Assembly: GCF_000718555.1 (NCBI RefSeq)
Contig: NZ_JOAN01000005.1
Span: 228,199 to 292,198, forward strand
Direction of reading: 5' to 3'
Length of the DNA stretch: 64,000 nt
Source of the DNA: Micromonospora chokoriensis
GTDB lineage: Bacteria; Actinomycetota; Actinomycetes; Mycobacteriales; Micromonosporaceae
Part shown: in pieces, positions 1 through 8,167 of the stretch
Numbering within the stretch: position 1 is the stretch's first letter
Layout of the letters: each line of letters opens with the position of its first letter
The notes under the pieces: generated by a model
Told to the model about the DNA's origin: nothing
The model's input: the letters and a program-made list of their open reading frames with translations, nothing else
Databases searched by the model: none
Position numbers and translations under genes: made by a program

Positions 1-448
1 CCTCCTGCTCGATGAGCTGCGGTGCCGTCGCGGCGGTGGCGACTACGGCCTGCTGCAGACCGATTCCCCGAGCGACGATGTCGGCCAACCGGCGGGTCCA
101 GGCTTCCACGGCCTCGAGCCGGGCGATCGCCTGCTTCTCCGCGCGACCTGCAGCGAACAGCCACGGTATCCCGGGAACGGCAATGCCAATGATCATCCCG
201 GCGGACGGCCAGCCGGTCAGCAGCCAGGTCAGGGCACCGGCTCCGATCGCCGTACCCATCCTGATCTGGTGGGCCCGGTGCTCCCGACGAGTACGTCCGG
301 GCCCGCTCCACCAGCGGCGGGCCTGCTGCTGCAATGCAGACGGAGGCCGTGGCGGACGGGTGGTCCCCACGACTCCGAAAACACCGACGACCGCACCGGT
401 GACGGCGAGCATGCCCGCCAACACAGAGGCGAGATCAAGGAGGCTCAT
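1..448 (-). CDS. TadB-like type II secretion F-domain membrane protein (partial)
   Basis: The frame opens with ATG at 448 (ATGA overlap with the stop of the CpaF-like gene) and stays open to the window edge, giving about 149 residues. Visible are an N-terminal membrane segment (about residues 5-27), a second hydrophobic stretch (about 75-100, containing GMIIGIAVPGIPWLFAAG) and then the start of a T2SS-F-type domain with the typical pattern LEAVEAWTRRLADIV and GIGLQQAV. In the family this polytopic inner-membrane protein is the platform on which the TadA/CpaF ATPase acts during pilus assembly or secretion. The overlap with the ATPase gene supports co-translation. The C-terminal part, and probably a TadC-like partner, lie outside the window. 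Confidence 0.8.
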   Translation of the reverse strand, partial: MSLLDLASVLAGMLAVTGAVVGVFGVVGTTRPPRPPSALQQQARRWWSGPGRTRREHRAHQIRMGTAIGAGALTWLLTGWPSAGMIIGIAVPGIPWLFAAGRAEKQAIARLEAVEAWTRRLADIVARGIGLQQAVVATAATAPQLIEQE

Positions 449-1974
449 GGCTGCCTGTTCAGGGTGTCGAGACGGGCGCTCCATGCTCCGTGGTTGTGCT
501 CGCCCTGCTGGATGTAGGCGGTCAGTTGGCGCGGGTCGTAGCCGACACGCAGTAGGGGTTCGAGCAACCGCTCCGGCAGGTGCCGGGGTACGGCTCTTCC
601 GTCAGAGCCTGGACCGAAGATCTGGGTGGTGACGAGCTGGTCACCGCTCATTCCGCCCACCTCGAGAACTTCTGAGACGTAGCGGTGTTTCCGACCACCG
701 AGCTTGGTCTCGTCCTCGACGTTGACATACACGATGAGGTCGATGGCCCCACCGGCCATCCGCCGTGCCAGTTCGGCGGTCATCTCGGGTCCGTGCTGTA
801 GCGCCAGTTCAATGACACGGTCCATGACGGCTCGGGGGTGCCGGGCGTGGATGGTGCAGAGCGAGCCCTTGCTGGTAGCCATGGCCTGCAGCATCGGCAC
901 GATCTCCCGGGATCGGACCTCGCCGACGATGATTCGCTGCACGGACATCCGGAGGGTCAGCGGGATCATGTCCATGATCGTGACTTCGCCTGCAGGTCGA
1001 CCGTCGGCGCCGCGTGAGCCGTGGCCCTCGCGCGACTCGAGACTCATCGCCCATCGGTGTCGTCCGGTGGTGTGCAGACCGAGCTCGCGGGACTCCTCAA
1101 GGGTGACGAACTGCTCCCGGTCCGGGATCTCGCGGGCCAGACCACGTAGCAGGGTAGTTTTGCCAGCATCGGCCAGTCCGGCGACCATGACGTTGAGACC
1201 GGCGGCCATGGTCGCCTTGAGGAACTGGCAGATCAGGTCGTCCATGGCGCCGTACTTGTCGCGGAGGTCCTCCAGGCTGACGTCCATCAGGGTGTGCCGA
1301 CGGATGGCCGCGTAGGGACGCACCGACACCTGCATGAGTACGGTGAGGCGACTGCCGTCGGGCAGCTGCATGTCCAGCCACGGCTTGGTCGACGACAGTG
1401 AGCGCTCGGTCGCTCCGGCGCGCATCGCCAGGACCTGGAACATGTCGATGAGTTCCTTGTCGGTCTCGGCGACCGGCTCGCCTACCGTGATCCGACCGTC
1501 GGTGTGCTCGATCCGCACGTTGTCGCAGCCGAGGATGTGGATGTTGACGATGTCCGGACGATCGAGCAGCTGCTGAAGACGGCCGAGGCCGAACATGTCG
1601 GCCGCGACCGCATCAAGCAGGGCGTCTTCTTCCGCCTGCGCGATCGGTTGCCCGGCCTGGTGCAATGCGTCGACGTGCTCGCGTACCAGCCGAGCGGCGA
1701 TGCGCTCCGCTTCGGCGTGCCGGTGGGCGGTGGAGACGTTCGGTGTCTCCCTGAGTGCCACGGTCAGTTCCGCGCTGACCCGGGCGCGCAGCAGTCGTAC
1801 TGCCGCGTAGTCGATGCTCGTAGGCGCAGATTGGTGTGCGGCAACGGCGGGCGATTCGGGTGCCTGCCTGAAGGCGGCCGGGGTGCCGTTCGTGGGCCAG
1901 CGGTGGCCGTTCGTGGCTGCGCGGTCAACGGCTGACGGCCAGGTCGGGCCACTGGGTTGGCGCTCCTCAGGCAC
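445..1974 (-). CDS. CpaF/TadA-family secretion ATPase
   Basis: A hexameric ATPase of the TadA/CpaF (VirB11-like, GspE superfamily) type, which powers pilus assembly or protein secretion at the inner face of the membrane. About 509 residues from a GTG at 1974, preceded by AGGGGGAG; this start overlaps the CpaE-like stop by a few bases, and a longer reading from 2052 would run deep into that gene. Walker A is AGLADAGKTTLL (about 265-276), followed by an acidic box TLEESRELGL (about 290) and the Walker B/His-box region IIVGEVRSREIVPML...GSLCTIHARHP (about 345-375). It sits between CpaE-like and TadB-like genes in the Tad order. Whether it serves a pilus or the conjugation apparatus cannot be told from sequence. 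Confidence 0.88.
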   Translation of the reverse strand: MPEERQPSGPTWPSAVDRAATNGHRWPTNGTPAAFRQAPESPAVAAHQSAPTSIDYAAVRLLRARVSAELTVALRETPNVSTAHRHAEAERIAARLVREHVDALHQAGQPIAQAEEDALLDAVAADMFGLGRLQQLLDRPDIVNIHILGCDNVRIEHTDGRITVGEPVAETDKELIDMFQVLAMRAGATERSLSSTKPWLDMQLPDGSRLTVLMQVSVRPYAAIRRHTLMDVSLEDLRDKYGAMDDLICQFLKATMAAGLNVMVAGLADAGKTTLLRGLAREIPDREQFVTLEESRELGLHTTGRHRWAMSLESREGHGSRGADGRPAGEVTIMDMIPLTLRMSVQRIIVGEVRSREIVPMLQAMATSKGSLCTIHARHPRAVMDRVIELALQHGPEMTAELARRMAGGAIDLIVYVNVEDETKLGGRKHRYVSEVLEVGGMSGDQLVTTQIFGPGSDGRAVPRHLPERLLEPLLRVGYDPRQLTAYIQQGEHNHGAWSARLDTLNRQP

Positions 1975-2773
1975 GGCTACTCCCCCTCGTTGACGTGGGC
2001 ACCAGGTGAGCGCGCCGTCGCGCGATCGCATCGCGTACTGCCGGCTCCGCACTGGCGGCGGCCCGGAGCAATCGCTCGCTGCCCCGCAGTCGACCGCCGC
2101 CGTCGCTCAACACCTCGGCGGTACGCCTGTCGTCGGGGAGCTCAATCGCGGTGGGCAGCTGCAGACGCTGTTCGATGTCCCGTCGGCTGTAGGGGCCATC
2201 GCCAATCAGGGCCAGGGCGAGCGCTCCGGTCCCTTGGCCGTACTGGGTCAATTCCCGCCGGAGCATCTCCGCCGCGCCTGCGGCCGGCGCGATGGTTCGC
2301 AGGTTCGTCACGCGTACCACGAGGAGCAGCAGGTCGGCGCGGAACAGCAGCGGCCACGGCGGTGCACTAGTGGCGAGTCGGCCGCAGTCAGCGATGACGT
2401 CGTAGCCGGGCTCACGGTGCTCCAACTGACCGAAGAACGTGGTCAGTGGCTCCCAGGTCGGTCGGATGGTGCCCGCCTGAACCGTGTCGTTGATGCCCGG
2501 CAGGACGAGACGCTGACCCGGATCCTTGGCGTCGAGATCGACGAGCTGGTGGGGGAAGGTATCGGCGAGCTGGTCGCGGAGGGCCGCTGCGGCCAGCTGC
2601 AAGAGACCGATGGGTGGGATCTCGAGTCTGGACAGGTAGCCGCTCAGGACGCTGCCGCCAGCCGGATCGCACTCGGCCAACACGGTGCGTCCATGCCAGG
2701 ACAGGGCGCACGCCAATGCGCTGGTGGTGACGCCGGGCGAGCCCTTCGCTGAAACCATCGCGATGATGGCCAC
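1967..2773 (-). CDS. CpaE/MinD-like ParA-superfamily ATPase
   Basis: 268 residues with a deviant Walker A at the extreme N-terminus (MVSAKGSPGVTTSALACAL, about 6-24) and a later YDVIADCGRL segment typical of the MinD/ParA/CpaE superfamily. In Tad systems CpaE localizes the assembly machine at the membrane or pole. The usual GGVGKTT is replaced by KGSPGVTT, in which the second lysine of the P-loop is missing, so nucleotide hydrolysis may be altered. The gene starts one base after the SAF-domain gene stop and overlaps the ATPase gene, so it is part of one transcript. It could also be a generic membrane ParA-like protein; Tad context favours the CpaE reading. Confidence 0.78.
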   Translation of the reverse strand: MAIIAMVSAKGSPGVTTSALACALSWHGRTVLAECDPAGGSVLSGYLSRLEIPPIGLLQLAAAALRDQLADTFPHQLVDLDAKDPGQRLVLPGINDTVQAGTIRPTWEPLTTFFGQLEHREPGYDVIADCGRLATSAPPWPLLFRADLLLLVVRVTNLRTIAPAAGAAEMLRRELTQYGQGTGALALALIGDGPYSRRDIEQRLQLPTAIELPDDRRTAEVLSDGGGRLRGSERLLRAAASAEPAVRDAIARRRAHLVPTSTRGSSRA

Positions 2774-2774
2774 A

Positions 2775-3455
2775 TCAGCTCCCCGTGGTCAGTGCGACGA
2801 CGATACGGCCGGCGGCCGCACGGGAAGCGATAAGTGGTCCATCTCGATCGGGGACAGCGACGTTGAGGAGCGTGGTTCCTTCCTTGACCCCGGCACGCAC
2901 GTCCACCACGGTGGCCTCGATGCTGATCGGCGCAGCCGTCGTCTGCTGCTGGTTTGAGACCGGACCGTCGTCCGTGGTGACGACGAGCAGCACCCGAGCG
3001 CCGGGCTTGACCCTCTCGGCGGGCATGCGCTCCTGGGGCAGGCTGAGTCCCACCAACTGCTCACCCTGACCTGGTACGGCCGTCTCGGTGAGCTGTGCCC
3101 TGGTCAGCAGGGTGCCGGGTACCAGCCCAACCGCCGCGAACTTGCCGATGACCTCGTCAGCGGCACCGGCCCTGATCGGCTTGAGGGCCGGGTCGACGGT
3201 GATGCGTACCGTGCTGAGATCCGACCGATCGATGGTTGAGCCAACCTCGACCGTGCTGCTCACCGCCAGGTACTCGGCGGTGGTGCCGACCTTGCGCAGA
3301 ACGGCAGCGGCGATCAGCCCACCGGCAGCGACAAGCGCTACGGCCAACCAGACGAGTGCCGGCCGCCAGCGGCGTTGCGGTGCGACGCGGGGAACGGCGT
3401 AGGGAGCAGCAACCGGCGAGGCAGTGCGGGCGGCTTTCATCGGTGCGCTGGTCAT
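2775..3455 (-). CDS. SAF-domain membrane protein (CpaB/RcpC-like)
   Basis: 226 residues starting at an ATG (3455) that overlaps the upstream stop as ATGA. A basic N-terminus is followed by one TM helix (about 28-51, ALVWLAVALVAAGGLIAAAVL) and an exported part with a SAF domain (about 60-125: AEYLAVSSTVEVGSTIDRSDL, then GKFAAVGLVPGTLLTRAQL). SAF domains with a single anchor are typical of CpaB/RcpC pilus proteins and of the SAF proteins found in actinobacterial Tad-like loci. Its place directly upstream of CpaE- and CpaF-like genes supports a periplasmic or wall-side assembly role. No catalytic residues are expected. Confidence 0.8.
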   Translation of the reverse strand: MTSAPMKAARTASPVAAPYAVPRVAPQRRWRPALVWLAVALVAAGGLIAAAVLRKVGTTAEYLAVSSTVEVGSTIDRSDLSTVRITVDPALKPIRAGAADEVIGKFAAVGLVPGTLLTRAQLTETAVPGQGEQLVGLSLPQERMPAERVKPGARVLLVVTTDDGPVSNQQQTTAAPISIEATVVDVRAGVKEGTTLLNVAVPDRDGPLIASRAAAGRIVVALTTGS

Positions 3456-4336
3456 GACGTGATCACCTGCAGTTCGTCGATGTCGATCGTGGTGGTGGAG
3501 GACAGATCGACGGTCTGGGAGCCGGTGGTACCGCCCGCACCGCTCCACGTGACCAGCCACGATGTGGTGGCCGTGACGGTGTATCGGCCTCCGGCCTGAG
3601 TGCTGCTCGGCTGGGAGTAGCCGTGATATCCACAGTCCGGCGACTTCTTGTTGCCGTATGAGGGCCGATAGGGGGTGCCCGGCGTGGTGCAGATGACCGA
3701 GTTGCCGTCGCCCATGCTCCAGACGATCTTCTGTGCCCTGGCGGTGGCGGTGACCGACCGTCCCGGCACTGCCGCTGTCCGCGTGATTGGGCCCCAGGTG
3801 CTGGGACTCACCGTGTTCCAGAGCCAGATGGGCAGTCCGACCAGGCCGGCACCGTTGGTCTGCGGGGCGATTCCAATGTTCGGACCGTCGAGGTTCATCT
3901 GAGCGATGGCTCGTTGAGCGAGCTCCTGGTACGAAGGCAGAATTCCAGCGGGCGGATCCGCCGACCAGGTCGCCGGCGTCTGCGAGGCGACGCCCCCAAA
4001 GACGCCGCACGTACGGATGCTCCAGTAGCCGTCCGTCCGGCCGCCCGGCGGTGGAGGGACTCGGCTGACGTAGCACGACCCGTCCCACACCCCGAGTCCA
4101 TCGACCACGCACGGCACGGTCTGGCCCTCGTAGGTGCAGCCTTGGCCGGCGCCACCACCGCCATCGTTGTCCCCGCCGCCGTTTCCGCCGCCCCCGGTGC
4201 CGGGGTTCTCGACGACCCAGTAGCAGTTGCCCAACGCATCGCAGTGCTCGTAGTCGGCGTACGCCACGCGCGGTGCCATGAGACTGCCGCCGCCGATCGC
4301 CAGGATCGCAGCCACAAGTGCTCTGCGGATCAACAT
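3452..4336 (-). CDS. Secreted protein with Gly/Asp-rich linker and PKD-like domain
   Basis: 294 residues from ATG 4336, preceded by GGGAGAGG. The N-terminus is a Sec signal peptide (MLIRRALVAAILAIGGGSL, cleavage near AYA-DYE). A Cys-containing short segment is followed by a Gly/Asn/Asp linker (about 42-62) and a Cys-rich globular part; the C-terminal third has alternating beta-strand patterns with a PKD-like WSMGDGNSV segment (about 205). It is translationally coupled to the SAF protein (ATGA). Many actinobacterial mobile elements carry such secreted proteins next to Tad or T4SS genes, but the function is unknown. A surface or pilus-associated role is inference. Confidence 0.65.
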   Translation of the reverse strand: MLIRRALVAAILAIGGGSLMAPRVAYADYEHCDALGNCYWVVENPGTGGGGNGGGDNDGGGGAGQGCTYEGQTVPCVVDGLGVWDGSCYVSRVPPPPGGRTDGYWSIRTCGVFGGVASQTPATWSADPPAGILPSYQELAQRAIAQMNLDGPNIGIAPQTNGAGLVGLPIWLWNTVSPSTWGPITRTAAVPGRSVTATARAQKIVWSMGDGNSVICTTPGTPYRPSYGNKKSPDCGYHGYSQPSSTQAGGRYTVTATTSWLVTWSGAGGTTGSQTVDLSSTTTIDIDELQVITS

Positions 4337-4881
4337 GGCCTCTCCCTCTGGGCGCTGACCTCTCGGATACGCCACTGGCCGTCGTCGAACAGCTCCGCCT
4401 TCGCGATCACCACGTACCTCGTCGCCTGACCCGTAGTACGCACGGATTTGCCAGTCTTCTTGGAGACCACATCCCACTTGCCGGTGTCAAAGCAGTCCTC
4501 GACCTCGGCGGTGAAGGGCCGCTGAGCAGCGTCGACCTTGTTCAATGTCGGGGCGGAGATCGGCTGCCCTCTGGTGACAAGTCCCTGCTGAAACTTGATC
4601 AGCAGGTCTTGGCGCACTGTCAGCAACGCGGGGTCTGCTACGAACTTGTCGAGCTTGGCGTTGTAGTCGCCCTTGTTAGAGGCGGCCACGTAGGTCCGCA
4701 CGTAGTTCTGGTAGGCCGCCAACGCGCCCACTCCAGCTTCGGCATTCTCGCCGTTCGCTCCTGAGGATGTTTGCGCCGAGGACGGCGTCGACGTGGGGCT
4801 GGGCCGGACCGGATCTTCGCCCTCCCCGCAGCCGGTCAATCCGACGATGAGGGCCGCCGTGACCGCGATATGGCGACTCAC
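4330..4881 (-). CDS. Lipoprotein of the Tad-like operon
   Basis: About 183 residues from GTG 4881, chosen because GAGGGG lies just upstream and because it puts a proper lipoprotein signal (HIAVTAALIVGLTGC, lipobox LTGC at about residues 15-18) at the N-terminus; an upstream ATG at 4974 would add an unneeded membrane segment. After a Ser/Thr/Pro linker the mature part (QNYVRTYVAASNKGDYNAKLD to the end) looks like a small alpha/beta domain of the NTF2-like type seen in secretion-associated lipoproteins. It is first in the minus-strand operon. No specific family was recognised with confidence. Confidence 0.65.
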   Translation of the reverse strand: MSRHIAVTAALIVGLTGCGEGEDPVRPSPTSTPSSAQTSSGANGENAEAGVGALAAYQNYVRTYVAASNKGDYNAKLDKFVADPALLTVRQDLLIKFQQGLVTRGQPISAPTLNKVDAAQRPFTAEVEDCFDTGKWDVVSKKTGKSVRTTGQATRYVVIAKAELFDDGQWRIREVSAQRERPC

Positions 4882-5338
4882 TTCTACCCCTCGGGCACTG
4901 CTAGCGATTGCGATCAAGGTGATGCCTCCTCCGACTAATGTGGCGAGTACAGCCGTTCGCCACTGTCGCTGCACCGCTAGTAGATAGCGGTTCCCCGCCG
5001 GAAGCGTCCCAGCGTTTCCCTCGGATCAGTGACGGCCGGCAGAGGTGCTCACCTCCGCAAACGACCCAACGCACCAGCCGATGCCGCAGGAGGGATCCCC
5101 CCCGTTGTGCTCCTTCCGGAGCTGATTCCTTCCACTGCCGCCTCCCCCCGGTTCGGGTGGTCGGACCTCAATCCCGTCCGCCACGCAACAGGTGTTGAGC
5201 GGATCGCGTTCCCACTCAACGCACGTTGCTCCAAACAGGAGCGAGGATACGCTCACGTTCCGTACGCGTGTCAACACCTGTTTCGTAGGCCCATTCACAT
5301 GCGACACTGTTGTTTAGGTCGCTGGAGGGTGAAGAATC
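4882..5338. promoter_or_regulatory. Divergent intergenic region with three related palindromes
   Basis: This 457-base non-coding stretch separates the minus-strand Tad-like operon from the XRE regulator. Three copies of a CAACR-N2-YGTTG palindrome are present: CAACAGGTGTTG at 5186-5197, CAACGCACGTTG at 5217-5228 and the slightly imperfect CAACACCTGTTT at 5272-5283. They lie about 55-155 bases before the regulator start, a usual place for autoregulatory operators. A ribosome binding site GGAGGGTGA precedes the ATG at 5339. Short reading frames here have no coding character. Confidence 0.6.
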
Positions 5339-5866
5339 ATGGCTGATGATCGGCACGCAGAGCAGGAGCTGCCGCCCCTCGACACGCTTGCAGCAAGGCT
5401 GGAGCATCTGTTCGACAAGATCCGCCCCACCCCCGACGAGCTCGGTGAATCCGACGAGCCAGGGCGCAAATACACCAACAAGGAGATCGCAGACAAGATC
5501 AACGAAGCAGCGGCCGACACGGGCGTGACGATCAGCGCCGCCTACATCGGAGAGTTGCGCCGCGGTGTGGCCAGCGATCCCCGCACCTCCCACGTCCGCG
5601 CCCTGGCTGCCGCCTTCGGAGTGAACTCGGGCTACTTCGTCGACGACGCGGCAGCACGACGAATAGCGGACCAGCTCACGCTGCTCGACGAGCTGCGCCG
5701 GATGGATGTCAAGCAGGTGGCGCTGCGCCAGGTGCTCGCCGACAACGGGCTCTCCGCAACAGACACGCAGCTCATCGAGCAGATGGTGGCCCGATTGCGA
5801 GCCGTCGCGGAGGACGCCGGCGCTGGCGCTGTCGCGACCAGCCCTGCACCTGAAGATCGCAGGTAG
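5339..5866 (+). CDS. XRE-family transcriptional regulator
   Basis: 175 residues with good Shine-Dalgarno (GGAGGGTGA) before ATG. A helix-turn-helix lies at about 45-90 (YTNKEIADKINEA, TISAAYIGELRRGVASDPRT, then VRALAAAFGVNSGYFVDD), the arrangement of SinR/cI-like XRE repressors and especially of the actinobacterial type that is paired with ImmA/IrrE proteases. The helical C-terminal part (about 105-160) is probably for dimerization. The next gene begins two bases after its stop. By analogy with ImmR of ICEBs1 it is expected to repress element genes, with the palindromes in front of it as operators; that link is inference. Confidence 0.85.
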   Translation: MADDRHAEQELPPLDTLAARLEHLFDKIRPTPDELGESDEPGRKYTNKEIADKINEAAADTGVTISAAYIGELRRGVASDPRTSHVRALAAAFGVNSGYFVDDAAARRIADQLTLLDELRRMDVKQVALRQVLADNGLSATDTQLIEQMVARLRAVAEDAGAGAVATSPAPEDRR

Positions 5867-5868
5867 TC

Positions 5869-6441
5869 GTGCAGATCCTGCGATGGCAGTACACCGACGA
5901 GCGGGGGAACGCTGACGTGAAGTTGTACCGACTACGCAAGCGCTGCGAGCGGATCGTTGCCGAGCTTGAGGTGCCGGAGCCCTTCGACATCCGGAAGCTG
6001 TGCGACGCCCTCGGCAAGCGGCGCGGTCGGCCCATCCACCTGGTGCCGATCAAGCTGCCGGCACACACCGTCTGCGGGATGTGCGTGCCGACCGGCGACT
6101 TCGACGCCATCTTCTTCGAGCAGGACACCTCACCGCTGCACCAGATGCTGATCATCGGCCACGAATTGGGCCACCTGCTCGCCGGCCACCAGGCGACCGA
6201 AGTCCTCGACGCGGACGCCTCCCGGCTGCTGCTACCGGATCTCGACCCGCAGCTTGTCCAGCGCAGTCTCGGTCGCAGCAACTACGCCGCAGCCGAAGAA
6301 CGCGAAGCCGAAATGATCGGCTCGCTACTGCTCCGGAAGCTCCGTGGAGGGCACAGCGACGCGGACGAAGAACCGCTGGAAGGTCAGGACGCGGAGCTGT
6401 ATGACCGGCTGCGGCGCTCGCTCGAACACCCTCACTGGTAG
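5869..6441 (+). CDS. ImmA/IrrE-family zinc metallopeptidase
   Basis: 190 residues from GTG 5869 (an alternative GTG at 5917, giving VKLYRLRKRCERI, is possible). The HEXXH zinc motif HELGHLLAGH is at about 99-108, followed by the acidic NYAAAEEREAEMIGSLLL helix (about 144-161) that supplies the third ligand region. ImmA-type proteases cleave their partner XRE repressor to derepress mobile elements; IrrE does the same to DdrO after DNA damage. Two-base spacing from the XRE gene makes that protein the obvious substrate. The preceding PLHQMLIIGHELGH is typical of the family. Confidence 0.88.
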   Translation: MQILRWQYTDERGNADVKLYRLRKRCERIVAELEVPEPFDIRKLCDALGKRRGRPIHLVPIKLPAHTVCGMCVPTGDFDAIFFEQDTSPLHQMLIIGHELGHLLAGHQATEVLDADASRLLLPDLDPQLVQRSLGRSNYAAAEEREAEMIGSLLLRKLRGGHSDADEEPLEGQDAELYDRLRRSLEHPHW

Positions 6442-6449
6442 CGGCGACG

Positions 6450-7661
6450 ATGGACACAGCCCTCTACGCCTTCTGCGCGATCGCAGGTTGGATCGCGCTC
6501 GGATACGTGGTGCGACTCCAGCGCCAGCACCCCAGCCACGCCCGCCGGGCCATCTGCATCGGTCTCGGAGCGTTCGCCGCCGGGATCACGGTCGCCATCC
6601 CACCCATCGCGACCGCGATCGACCAGGCGTCGGGGCTACCCAACCTGGCAAAGGTCCTAGCCCACGCCGGTGCCCTGACCATCTACGCAAACGCCGAAAT
6701 CATGCTCCTCCACTTCGCGCTCCCGCCGGCGGCAGCCACCGCCCGGGCCCGCAAGTGGATCTGGGTCACCGCGTGCGCGTTCCTCGTCATGGTCGGCCTG
6801 TTCGCCTACACCCTCACCTACGACGACCCGGTGCTCCTGACGGTCGAGTACGCCACCGACCCCGTCGTCGTCGCCTACCTGCTGATCTTCCTGCTGCTCG
6901 GCCTCTTCGCCTACTGCATCGACATCACCCGGCTGTGCTGGAGCTACGCGAAAATCTGCGGGCGACCCTGGCTGCGCCGTGGCCTGCGCATCACCGCAGT
7001 CGGCGCCGCCTTCGCGCTGCTCTACAGCACCAACAAGATCGGGTATCTCGTCGCCTACTGGGCCGGCTACCAACCCGCCGGCGAGCGACAGATCGCGGCG
7101 GTCCTGGTGACCATCGCCGCTCTACTGATGACCATCGGCCTCACCATGCCGGCATGGGGCCCCACCCTCAAGATCAGCCGACGATGGGAGGACTACCACT
7201 CCTATCGACACCTCGAACCACTCTGGTGGGACCTCGTCGCAGCCTTCCCCGAACTCGAACTCGACCCCACCCTGCGCCGACCACTGACGGCCGCCCGCGA
7301 CACCGACTACGCGCTGACCCGCCGAGTGGCCGAGATCCGCGACGGCCGCCTGGCTCTTCGCCCCTACATGGATGCCAGTGTGACGGCGCTAGCCAAGCAG
7401 TTCGCCGAGCAGGGTGGACTAACCGCCGAGGATCGACAAGCAGTTGTCGAGGCTGCACAACTGACCTGCGCGCTGCGGCGACATAGCGCCGGCCTGGTGG
7501 CCCTGGACCCGCAACCCGCCGATGAGCTGCATCGCCCTGAGGGCGGCTACGCAGGTGAGGTCGCGTGGCTGACGCTCGTCACCGACGCCTACGCCGGTTC
7601 ACCGGTGGTGGCTGAGACAGCCGCCGCGACTCGAGCGCTCACCGCTGAGGGTGCTCCGTAG
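6450..7661 (+). CDS. Seven-TM MAB_1171c-type putative transporter/sensor
   Basis: 403 residues. Seven hydrophobic segments are visible at about 3-22, 33-57, 63-90, 103-123, 138-157, 175-200 and 210-232, followed by a soluble C-terminal part of about 165 residues with the block EDYHSYRHLEPLWWDLVAAF and later RRVAEIRDGRLALRPYMD. This composition matches the MAB_1171c family (DUF6545 C-terminal region), which in actinobacteria commonly follows an XRE gene and an ImmA/IrrE gene. It starts nine bases after the protease gene. The transporter label is only a family name; a membrane sensor that controls the protease is an equally good reading. Confidence 0.8.
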   Translation: MDTALYAFCAIAGWIALGYVVRLQRQHPSHARRAICIGLGAFAAGITVAIPPIATAIDQASGLPNLAKVLAHAGALTIYANAEIMLLHFALPPAAATARARKWIWVTACAFLVMVGLFAYTLTYDDPVLLTVEYATDPVVVAYLLIFLLLGLFAYCIDITRLCWSYAKICGRPWLRRGLRITAVGAAFALLYSTNKIGYLVAYWAGYQPAGERQIAAVLVTIAALLMTIGLTMPAWGPTLKISRRWEDYHSYRHLEPLWWDLVAAFPELELDPTLRRPLTAARDTDYALTRRVAEIRDGRLALRPYMDASVTALAKQFAEQGGLTAEDRQAVVEAAQLTCALRRHSAGLVALDPQPADELHRPEGGYAGEVAWLTLVTDAYAGSPVVAETAAATRALTAEGAP

Positions 7662-7706
7662 CACGCGCCACGAGGATGCGCAGCGATAAGAGGCGGCCAC
7701 CGAACG

Positions 7707-8000
7707 ATGCGGCGCTACGAGTTTCCGTGGGACCTGAAGCTCGAGCTCAACCTCGCCTTCAACCGATCCTTCTCCATCCCCGCCACCGCCCGGGTGCACA
7801 CCGCCACGGGCGAGCTGACCGAACGCACCTAGAAGCGGATCGACGACACCGGCCTGCTGATGAACGAGATGGTGGTCAACGGCTTCGAACAGTCTCCTGC
7901 CGTCGTCGCCTCAACCGCGCCGCGCGCGTCTCCCGCCGCGGGGCGACGCGTCAGGCGGTCGCGGTGGATGACTGGCCCGCAACCAGCGAGAATTGACATA
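7707..8000 (+). pseudogene. Probable gene remnant with in-frame stop
   Basis: An ATG at 7707 opens a frame of 41 codons (MRRYEFPWDLKLELNLAF and on) that ends in a TAG at 7830-7832. The same frame reads on beyond the stop through a protein-like stretch (KRIDDTGLLMNEMVVNGFEQ) for some 55 codons. The two halves look like one former gene interrupted by a stop. No family was recognised. The remainder of the gap up to the STAND gene (8001-8167) shows only the ribosome binding site AGGGGG at 8156-8161. Confidence 0.4.
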
Positions 8001-8167
8001 AGGCGTTGAGGCGTCAATACCTGGTGGCAGCCGAGGGGTACAGCAGCTCGTAGAGTGCGCTCGCGCCTGCGACCGCACCGATCGCAGCAGCAGAGGATGC
8101 CGCTACTTAGGGCACAACCGCTAGTCTTGCTCAACCACATCAGCAGTGCGAATGCAGGGGGTTGTTC

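Noticed and set aside
5026..5307. Minus-strand 93-codon frame in the divergent control region
   Set aside because: Lies over the three palindromes, no start signal, and composition is not protein-like.
6344..7486. Long plus-strand frame overlapping the seven-TM gene
   Set aside because: Arg/Pro-rich shadow in another phase; the seven-TM reading has clear hydrophobic segments and family motifs.
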